The notes under the pieces: generated by a model | What the model was told of the DNA's origin: nothing | What the model saw: the letters and a program-made list of their open reading frames with translations, nothing else | Database searches by the model: none | Position numbers and translations under genes: made by a program | DNA from: CAYUYM01 sp964449305 | GTDB taxonomy: Bacteria > Bacteroidota > Ignavibacteria > SZUA-365 > CAYQST01 | Assembly: GCA_964449305.1 (NCBI GenBank) | Contig: CAYUYM010000086.1 | Location: 1 to 13,840 of the forward strand | DNA length: 13,840 bases | Direction: 5' to 3' | Part shown: positions 1 to 6,300 of the stretch, piece after piece | Layout of the letters: each line of letters starts with the position of its first letter | How positions within the stretch are numbered: the stretch's first letter is position 1

Positions 1-168
1 ACGAACCTCCTGGGTGTTGAAGAGGCACGGATGGCCCTCGATGCCGGAAGCCCCCACGGCCCGGTGTATCTGACACTTGCTGCGGAGACCCTGAACCACG
101 GCATCCACCTGATCCGCCTCAGTGCAGGTCGGAAGCAGCTTGTGACGAAGGTGCTCGTGGTGAGGTGA
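1..168 (+). CDS. C-terminal fragment of a T9SS-sorted secreted protein (5' end outside window)
   Basis: Frame 1 is open from the first base and stops with TGA at 166-168, giving the last 55 residues of a longer protein. The end reads GIHLIRLSAGRKQLVTKVLV followed by VR. This fits the last strands of the type A T9SS C-terminal sorting domain, in which a G-[VI]-Y/H-hydrophobic-x-L strand is followed by a basic turn and a final K-hydrophobic strand. Proteins with this domain are exported by the Sec system, cross the outer membrane through the type IX secretion system, and are usually anchored on the cell surface or released. Nothing upstream is visible, so the function of the mature protein is unknown. 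It converges with the Omp28-like gene. The family call rests on the tail only; the reading frame itself is clear. Confidence 0.7.
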   Translation, partial: TNLLGVEEARMALDAGSPHGPVYLTLAAETLNHGIHLIRLSAGRKQLVTKVLVVR

Positions 169-362
169 AGGCGGAACGCGTGAAGCCGTCTCGCAGTGCT
201 GACAATCCCCAAAGTTCTGTTTTCCTCCTTTGCCCTGCCGCTTGCGAATCAGCCGCACTGCCGGCGGAGGATCTGCCCGCAGCCCGCTCCAATTGTGCAG
301 CCGTTCAACCAGAATGGGAGCCGGTGCTGTGGTGACCCCCTGCACGATGGTGCACTTCAGCC

Positions 363-394
363 CAAAAAACAGACGCCGCCCAAGGGGGGCGGCG
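363..394 (-). terminator. Intrinsic terminator of the Omp28-like gene unit
   Basis: An 8-bp perfect GC-rich stem pairs 374-381 (CGCCGCCC) with 387-394 (GGGCGGCG) around a 5-nt loop. Read on the minus strand, it is followed after a few bases by a T6 run (complement of 363-370). It lies 27 bp beyond the stop codon at 421, as expected for the end of the three-gene minus-strand unit. On the plus strand no T run follows it, so it should not stop transcription of the incoming plus-strand gene efficiently. Confidence 0.8.
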
Positions 395-420
395 CGTGGT
401 TCGAAACATGATGATGATGG

Positions 421-1488
421 TTACTTGAGGCTGATCTTGGCGGCTTGGAGCACCTTCTTCGAGCCGTTTGCCTGGAGGAAGACGACAGCCTTCATGTTGT
501 CGCGCACCCACTTCGCATCGAAGGTGAGTGTCCGCGTGAAGGTCTTCTCCTCGTCGTTGGCCAGGGTGAGGGTGGTGCCATTGGCATCCGGCAGCATGGT
601 GCGCATCACCTCGTAATGCACCCACTCCGAGTTCCCGTCGTTGTAATGGATGTCGGACTCGGTCATCACCGTATGCAGTCGGAGATCCGTGTATGCACCG
701 GATGTGATGCCCTTCACCGTGATGGTCAACACCACGTCCGAGCCCTGATCTTCCTTGGTCAGCTCGATCTTCGCCTCGGGGGCCACCTTCATGTCCTCTG
801 AGATCTTCGTGAGCCACGCATCGGGATCGCTGTCGGCATTCCAGCCATCCACCCAGCCGCAGGGGGCGATGTAGCTTGTCAGCGGTTTGAACAGGTAGTC
901 GGTGCGCGGCTTTGCCCAGGTCTGTGAGTCGAGCCAGAGCTGGTCGGTGGAGCGCGGCCACCACACGTGGTTGCGGATGATGGCGAGGCGGGACTGGAGC
1001 AGCGGCGAGGCGATCTTGCCGTTGAAGTACTCGTTCGCCGGTCCGCAGGGCGGGCAGTTGGCGGATGTCACGATCTCGACGAGCACCATGCGTTTCGTGT
1101 CGTTTGTGCCGGCGCCCTTGGTGAAGCTGACATCCGCGCTGCCGATGTTGCCGGACGGATCCGATGCCTTGGCGGTGATGGAATGCGCCCCGTCGGCAAG
1201 CGACGTGAGGGAGATGGTCGTCTTCCACGGCTGTGCAGTGAGCGTGGCGATTGCCGCGCTGCCACCGTCGAGGAAGAACTCGACCTTCACAACGCCGTTT
1301 TCATCGGTGGCTGTGATCTCGGCGGTGAGTTCGCTGGCTGTGATGGCCTGGCCGGATGTGGGTGAAGTGAACACCACCACCGGAGCCTTCGTGTCGCTGG
1401 GTACCGCGTTGGTGTTGGAGTCGCTGCTGCAGCCACCGGCGATGATGGCCACGGCAAGTGGGAGGAGAAGTAGTCGGGAAAGGCGCAT
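421..1488 (-). CDS. Omp28-like lipoprotein with N-terminal Ig-like domain and CPPC thioredoxin-like motif
   Basis: 355 residues. A basic, leucine-rich signal ends in a lipobox-like AGGC with Cys20, predicting a lipoprotein. Residues about 35-123 form a bacterial Ig-like domain (APVVVFTSPTSG..., ATDENGVVKVEFFLDGG). Residues about 134-355 match the Omp28 family. The segment MVLVEIVTSANCPPCGPANE carries a Cys145-Pro-Pro-Cys148 pair on the strand-helix start of a thioredoxin-like fold, and a further Cys is at 210. Omp28 proteins are outer-membrane-associated proteins of Bacteroidota with unclear activity. The CPPC pair suggests a redox or disulfide role, which is inference. The start is supported by a spaced AAGGA (plus 1496-1500) 7 nt upstream of ATG. 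It is the last gene of the minus-strand unit, 34 bp after the DUF58 gene, and is followed by the terminator at 363-394. Confidence 0.8.
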   Translation of the reverse strand: MRLSRLLLLPLAVAIIAGGCSSDSNTNAVPSDTKAPVVVFTSPTSGQAITASELTAEITATDENGVVKVEFFLDGGSAAIATLTAQPWKTTISLTSLADGAHSITAKASDPSGNIGSADVSFTKGAGTNDTKRMVLVEIVTSANCPPCGPANEYFNGKIASPLLQSRLAIIRNHVWWPRSTDQLWLDSQTWAKPRTDYLFKPLTSYIAPCGWVDGWNADSDPDAWLTKISEDMKVAPEAKIELTKEDQGSDVVLTITVKGITSGAYTDLRLHTVMTESDIHYNDGNSEWVHYEVMRTMLPDANGTTLTLANDEEKTFTRTLTFDAKWVRDNMKAVVFLQANGSKKVLQAAKISLK

Positions 1489-1495
1489 CGAACGT

Positions 1496-1500
1496 TCCTT
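1496..1500 (-). promoter_or_regulatory. Shine-Dalgarno-like AAGGA of the Omp28-like gene
   Basis: The minus strand reads AAGGA, then 7 nt, then the ATG at 1488. This supports the chosen start and is one of few clear SD-like sites in the window; most other starts lack one, as is common in Bacteroidota. Confidence 0.5.
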
Positions 1501-1522
1501 CGCTGAATGTGAGGGGAAGAAA

Positions 1523-2422
1523 TCAGCCTCCGATTTTTCGGCGCTTGTTGAGGTACTCCGTGAGGGAGATGTCGAATGGTGTGCGGGTGTCCAGCAGGAC
1601 GTAGTCGATCTTCTGCTCGAGGCAGGCGTGCCGGTAGGTGGTGATGAAATCCGCCATGGCCTGACGGTAGGCCCGCTGGATCTGATGCGGCTGTGTCATC
1701 ATCTCCTCGCGCGTCTCCATGTCGCGGAAGATCGCATCACGCCCGAAATCGAAGCTCCGCTCACGCGGATCGAGCACGTGGAACACGATCACCTCATGGT
1801 TGTTGTAGCGGAAGTGTTTGAGGGCGTTCATCACGCTCACCGGATCGTCGAACAGGTCACTGAACAGGATCACGAGCCCGCGCCGCGTGAGCCGCTCGGC
1901 CACGCTGTGCAAAGCCTGCGCCGTGCCGGTGGCGCCGCCGGGCTGCAGGCGCTCAAGCTCCACGAGCAGCGTCTGCAGGTAGGTCCGCGTGGCATGGGGT
2001 GGGTGGTACGAGCGCACATTCTCGTCGTAGGTCACCAGGCCCACCGCATCCTGCTGGTCGGTCATGAGCCAGGCCAGGGCGGCGGCGGTGTAGGAGGCAT
2101 AGGCCAGCTTGCTGATCGTCCCCTCCGAGCTGAAGGCCATGGACTTGGACGAATCGATGAGGATGTAGGACTTGAGGTTGGTCTCCTCCTCGAACTGCTT
2201 GATGTAGTAGCGGTTCGTGCGCCCGAGCACCTTCCAGTCGATGCGCCGGATCTCGTCGCCTGGCATGTACTGCCGGTGCTCGGCAAACTCCACGCTGAAG
2301 CCGTGATACGGACTCTTGTGCAGGCCGGTCATGAACCCCTCCACCACCAGGCGCGCACGCAGGTCCATGGATGTCAGCCGGGAGATGACATCGGGTTGCA
2401 GGAAGGATGGAGAGGATTTCAT
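1523..2422 (-). CDS. DUF58 protein with VWA (MIDAS) fold
   Basis: 299 residues, full length for the short soluble DUF58 type. The DUF58 signature is clear: GxxxxFAEHRQYMPGDEIRRIDW at about 41-63, then YYIKQFEEETN. A von Willebrand A fold follows with an intact metal site: DSSKS (D90, S92, S94), T165 in GGATG, and D189 in FSDLFDD. No membrane segment or signal peptide is visible, so it should be cytoplasmic. DUF58 proteins usually sit beside a MoxR-type AAA+ ATPase and are thought to work with it as a chaperone or metal-insertion pair; no MoxR gene is in this window. It starts 9 bp after the TPR lipoprotein gene and lies 34 bp before the Omp28-like gene, so the three are probably cotranscribed. 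The family call is secure; its substrate is unknown. Confidence 0.9.
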   Translation of the reverse strand: MKSSPSFLQPDVISRLTSMDLRARLVVEGFMTGLHKSPYHGFSVEFAEHRQYMPGDEIRRIDWKVLGRTNRYYIKQFEEETNLKSYILIDSSKSMAFSSEGTISKLAYASYTAAALAWLMTDQQDAVGLVTYDENVRSYHPPHATRTYLQTLLVELERLQPGGATGTAQALHSVAERLTRRGLVILFSDLFDDPVSVMNALKHFRYNNHEVIVFHVLDPRERSFDFGRDAIFRDMETREEMMTQPHQIQRAYRQAMADFITTYRHACLEQKIDYVLLDTRTPFDISLTEYLNKRRKIGG

Positions 2423-2431
2423 TCCGCGGGC

Positions 2432-2941
2432 CTAGTTCTTCGGGGCTTCAGCCGCCGCGGGCGTCTGTGCGGACTGCTGGAGGGATTGCAACACCTCGTC
2501 GGCACTCCGCCCGAGGTTGTCGAGTTCGATCCGTGCCGACTTCGCGAAGGAGCTGTCGGGGTAGTCCTTCAGGTAGCGCTCGTACAGGGGGCGCGCCTTG
2601 TCGAGGTTCTGCAGCGCCTCGGCATAGGTGAAGGCGGCGAGATACAGCGCCTTGTGGGCGAACTCCGTCTTCGGGAACCTGTCGGGGATCTGCTCATAGA
2701 GTGCGGCGGCCTTCAGCGGCTGCTTCTCGATGTTGTTGGAGATCTCCGCAAGGAGGTACATGGCCTCGGCCGTGCGGTCGCCGTCGGGCGATTCATCGAT
2801 GATCTTCTGGTAGATGGCTGCACCATCCGCCACGTTTCCCGCCTGAATGGATGCCTTGGCCTGATCCATGAGCGCGCTGTCCTTTCTGGCACAGGACGTG
2901 AAAACGATGGCGAGAGCGAAAAGGAGGACGAGATGTTTCAT
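2432..2941 (-). CDS. Small TPR-repeat lipoprotein, BamD/YbgF-like
   Basis: 169 residues. A hydrophobic signal ends in FTSC with Cys17, a plausible Bacteroidota lipobox, so a periplasm-facing lipoprotein is predicted. Residues about 22-143 hold three helical tetratricopeptide-like repeats: one around GNVADGAAIYQKIIDESPDG, one around KAAALYEQIPDRFPKTEFAH, and one around KARPLYERYLKDYPDSSFAK. The A-x-x-x-Y-x-x-[IL]-x-x-x-[FY]-P pattern is that of BamD and of the YbgF/CpoB family. The tail is low-complexity (SAQTPAAAEAPKN). At this length it is shorter than BamD, which is usually about 240 residues, so it is not a confident BamD; a generic TPR scaffold is the safer name. It is the first gene of the minus-strand unit and has a promoter candidate at 2975-3007. 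No SD is visible before the ATG. Confidence 0.8.
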   Translation of the reverse strand: MKHLVLLFALAIVFTSCARKDSALMDQAKASIQAGNVADGAAIYQKIIDESPDGDRTAEAMYLLAEISNNIEKQPLKAAALYEQIPDRFPKTEFAHKALYLAAFTYAEALQNLDKARPLYERYLKDYPDSSFAKSARIELDNLGRSADEVLQSLQQSAQTPAAAEAPKN

Positions 2942-2974
2942 GGCATGTTCAATTGTTGCGAATCAATGACGAGG

Positions 2975-3007
2975 CAAAAAATACGCAAATCGCGCATCCC
3001 TGCACAA
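2975..3007 (-). promoter_or_regulatory. Bacteroidota-type promoter of the TPR-DUF58-Omp28 unit
   Basis: The minus strand has TTG (plus 3005-3007), 21 nt, then TATTTTTTG (plus 2975-2983). This fits the TTTG / TAnnTTTG pattern of the Bacteroidota primary sigma factor, with one extra base in the -7 box. Transcription would start near 2967, about 26 nt before the lipoprotein ATG. Confidence 0.45.
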
Positions 3008-3052
3008 GGCAGGAATCCGTTCCCGGACGTGCATGAACAGTGCTCCAGCCTG

Positions 3053-3084
3053 GGAAGCGCCTCCCGCCCACGGAGGGCGCTTCC
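3053..3084. repeat. Inverted repeat: 12-bp stem with one bulged base
   Basis: 3053-3064 (GGAAGCGCCTCC) pairs with 3072-3084 (GGAGGGCGCTTCC), with one unpaired G (3075) and a 7-nt loop. No T run follows on either strand, so it is not a standard intrinsic terminator. It could be a processing stem of a read-through transcript of the large gene or the 5' part of a plus-strand RNA. Confidence 0.55.
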
Positions 3085-3144
3085 AACACGCCATGCATGG
3101 TGACGAAAAACTACCCGAAAAAAATCCGGAGATGCGGCAACATT

Positions 3145-3169
3145 TCTGCATGAAACAGCGTTATGCAGA
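3145..3169. repeat. Inverted repeat TCTGCAT-N11-ATGCAGA
   Basis: Two perfect 7-bp arms (3145-3151 and 3163-3169) are separated by 11 nt, so the arm centres lie 18 bp apart. This could be an operator or a hairpin. It lies about 45-70 bp upstream of the first helix of the candidate RNA, a plausible site for transcriptional control. No regulator is identified. Confidence 0.35.
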
Positions 3170-3213
3170 CAGAGCCCGGTCAGCGGTCGATTCCCTTCTC
3201 AACAAGATGGATA

Positions 3214-3373
3214 GACTCAAGGCCCTCCACATATCAAGCGTAACAGCTTCCTTTGTTGGTCGATCGCCCCAGGTTCTTGAGACAGAATACGCTTGTCAGC
3301 CCTCCTTGGACAAGCGATTCACGCTCCGGGCAACCGGAGACCCGACGCGGTGGTTCCCAGCCACCGCGTTTTT
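3214..3373 (+). ncRNA. Candidate structured small RNA of unknown family, with its own terminator
   Basis: Serial helices can be drawn on the plus strand. P1: 3216-3221 CTCAAG with 3276-3281 CTTGAG, enclosing 54 nt. P2: 3285-3297 with 3309-3320, twelve pairs with one bulged A (3289) and an 11-nt loop. P3: 3324-3329 with 3334-3339, closed by a GCAA tetraloop. P4: 3346-3353 with 3361-3368, followed by T5. P1 to P3 are separated by only three bases each and P4 follows six bases after P3. The GNRA loop and the T tract make sense only on this strand. The 7-mer GCCCTCC occurs twice, just inside P1 (3222-3228) and in the P2 loop (3299-3305); it is complementary to Shine-Dalgarno-like sequence. I do not recognise tmRNA, RNase P, SRP or 6S hallmarks. 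The 5' end is unknown and may lie further upstream. The alternative is a structured 3' UTR of the minus-strand gene. Confidence 0.45.
3346..3373 (+). terminator. Intrinsic terminator on the plus strand, abutting the stop codon of the large gene
   Basis: The perfect 8-bp stem CGCGGTGG/CCACCGCG (3346-3353 and 3361-3368) has a 7-nt loop and is followed at once by TTTTT (3369-3373). No plus-strand protein gene ends here, which is the main argument for an RNA gene upstream. For the minus-strand gene the same hairpin sits just beyond the stop, but without a downstream T run, so it would act there mainly as a 3' end stabiliser. Confidence 0.7.
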
Positions 3374-6300
3374 CATTTCATCAGCGTCATCGTCCGTCGC
3401 AACATGCCGCCATCCACGACAAGGTGGACATCATAAACGCCCGAAGGCAGCTCGCCTGAGACGAAGCTCGCGGTGTGGCGGCCGGCGGGGAGCCAGCCAT
3501 CGACCAGCACGGCCACCTCGCGCCCGAGTCGGTCGGTCACCACCAGCCGCGCCGGCCCGTCGGCCAGGAGGTCGAAGTCGATGAGCGTGGAGGCGTTGAA
3601 GGGGTTTGGGCGGTTCTGCATCAGGGCGAAACGTCCTGACGTGGTGAAGTGACGCACCCCGCCCTCCCGGCAGATGTTCGTGATGCGGAAGAAGCCCGGC
3701 AGCTCGGTGACGCCCACCCAGCCCCCCTCGCCGGTTGATCCCTCCAGCCACAGCGTGGCCGTGTCCTGCTCGCCGAGGGTGATGGCAAAGGGGAACTCGC
3801 CGATGATGCCATCCCGCACGCCGCTGAAGGGCATGGTGAGCGGGATGATGCGCTCGCCGTTGCGCAGCGTGCCACGCGGTTCAAAGAGGGGATACAGCAC
3901 CGCCGCATTGAAGCGGAGTGAGGTGGTGATGGCCGTGGCGCCGCCCAGCGTCAGATTGTTGGAGGCACGCAGAAAGATTGGGATGCGGATGGTGGCGCCC
4001 GTCGGTCCCTCCATGATGCCGGGCTGGATGGTTGCCGTCGCCCCCCCGCGTATGCCGTCGACACGCGCCGTGATCGCGGCACAGGACGGGCTGTGCAGCA
4101 GCGTGATGTCCGCGCTGTAGGTGCCATCGGTGCCGGGATCGCTGAACACGATGGGCAGTGTCTCCGATGTCCCCGCCTTCACAGTGATGGGAAACGCTGC
4201 GGAGGAGGTGAAGATGATGGCGCCGGAGACGCTGATGCCGGTGACGACGATGTCCACCGTGCCGGTGTTGGTGACAACCATGGATCGCGACGCCGGGAAG
4301 GCGTTGGGCTGCGTCAGCCCGAAGGAGACATCCGCCGCCGTCATCCGGAGTGAATCCTTCATGCCGTCGAGGGTCACGGTGATCGCTCCGTCGCAGGGCT
4401 GCGTGACGGTGGCGAAGGAGCCGGCGACCGTGCCATTTGCCGTGGGGGCAAAGCGCAGCGTGACATCCTGCGATGCGCCGGGGGCGAGCGTGAGGGGGAA
4501 AGCGGGAGCGACGAGCGTCATGCCGGCACCGGTGATGGTGGGTGATGGCACCAGAAGCGCTGCGGATCCGGTGTTGGTGATGGTGAAGATCCGCACGGAG
4601 GTGTCGCCGGCGCAGAGCAGGGGTCGGAAGGAGACGCGTGTCGCCGCGGTGTAGGAGACGGTCTCGTGGCGCCCGCTGATGGGGATGCGCAGTCCGGCAG
4701 GGCAGCCGAGGGCGCCTCCGTCCACGATGAGGGTGTCCGTGAATGGTCCCGTCGCCGTGGGGGCGAAGCGCACCTGGACATCGATGGTGGCGCCGGGGGC
4801 GAGCATCTGTGGGAAGCTGCCGGGTGAGCTGATCGCGTATGGGGCGGCCGCCGCGGTGCGGGCCATGAGTCGCAATGGGACGGTGCCGGTGTTCCGGAGG
4901 GTGATGGTGCGGATGCGTGTCGTCCCCTCACAGGAATGGAGCGTGTCGAAGTGCAGCTCCGTGGACGTCGCCGCGAGGGCGACGTTGTCGTACCGCGCCT
5001 CGAGGGTGATGATGAAGGGGTTGCGGGTGCGTGCCGTGTCGTTGGACAGCAGCCGGAGCGTGCCGCTGAAGGGTCCGTAGGCACTGTTCGGCGGGGCGAA
5101 ACGGATGCGGAAGGCGAGGGAGTCGCCCGCGGGGATGGTTGCAGGAATGACGGGGGCCGTGAGGGAGAAGGGGACGGTGATGGTGACGCTGTCGATGGTG
5201 AGCGCCGCCCGGCCGCTGTTGCGCACCATGATGATGGTGTCCATCCCGGTGGCGCACGCGAGCGTGTCAAACATGACGGAGGAGACAGACTCGATGCGTG
5301 GCACCTGCCGGAAGCGGAGCACGTTGGCCGCAGCCTGGGACAGGACGGCGATCGGTTCAGCGGCATCAGGGCTGTCGACGTGGTTGGGCACGTCCTGCAG
5401 TGCGATGAGCCAGCATTCGCTCTCGTTGCCGCTCAGGGTGATGGGCTGGCTCCAGGCGTTGTTCGCGTAGCCCATGACGACTGCCGTCTTCTGCCAGGGG
5501 TTGGATCCCTCCTTGAGGAACAGGGTGATGCCGCTCCCGTTGCCGGTGCCGGTGAGGGTGAAGGTCTGCTGCACCCAGTGGGATGTGTCGGTTGTGGGGC
5601 CGGCGCTGAAGGACGCGCCGGGGGGGATGGGGGAATCGGGGATGCCATCGGCGCGGACACGTCCCTGGCCGCCGAACTGGTTGGCACGGCCGCCATCCAC
5701 GTTGAGCGCTGCGGGCGCAAGCCGGGCCTTGGATCCGATGAGGATGCCGCCGCCGGAGCCGGAGCCTCCGTGGGCCTGCCCGCTGCCGCCGGTGCCGGTG
5801 CCGCCTGTCGCGCTGATGCCGACTCCGGACAGGCTGCGTCCGAAGAGGGCGATGGCGCCGCCGCCGCCGCCGCCGGAGCCGGAGCAGACGGAGAGTCCCT
5901 GCGGGTTGCCCGAGGCGCCACCCGACCCGCCAGCGAGCGGGACGAGCTGGACGTTGCCATGGACGCGGCCGCCGGCCACGCCCGGGTGCACTCCCGCGGT
6001 GGCGAAGCCGCCGGCGCCACCCGGCCGGTTCTGCGTCCACCCGCTGCCGCCGCCGAAGCCGCCGACAGGCGAGTGGCTGCTGCCGTCGACGCAGCCCGTG
6101 CCCGATGTGCCGAAGGGATGGCCTGTGCCGCCGCCCGAGGCCTCGTAGGCATCGGAGGTGCCGCCGGGCACGCCGTTGAGGCTGCCGCCGTTGTGCCCCG
6201 GCTTGTCGACGATGCCGATGAAGGGACCAGAGCCTGTTCCAGGCAGCTTCCAGAAGTCACTGGAGAAGGGGACGCCGGATTTGTTCTGCCCGCCGCGGCC

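Larger units (their letters stand above)
2942..3372. other. 431-bp non-coding, hairpin-rich intergenic region
   Basis: No credible protein gene: open frames here are short, compositionally odd and lack family motifs. It holds, left to right: a promoter candidate for the TPR lipoprotein unit (2975-3007), a 12-bp hairpin (3053-3084), a perfect 10-bp palindrome (3091-3100), a 7-bp inverted repeat (3145-3169), and a run of helices ending in an intrinsic terminator on the plus strand (3214-3373). The section 3101-3213 has a more A-rich stretch (3103-3125) that may contain the promoter of the RNA, but I found no convincing box. Confidence 0.7.

Noticed and set aside
395..412. GGTTCGAAAC resembling a tRNA T-loop
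   Set aside because: The flanking bases do not form an acceptor, D or anticodon arm; the left flank is the Omp28 terminator stem.
902..3103. 733-codon plus-strand open frame
   Set aside because: It runs antisense to the Omp28, DUF58 and TPR genes, which have clear families. Its composition (many His, Arg, Gly, Val) is that of a GC-rich shadow frame and it shows no motif.
3033..3584. Plus-strand open frames across the hairpin-rich intergenic region
   Set aside because: Low-complexity, no family features, and they run into the antisense of the surface gene; RNA structure explains this region better.
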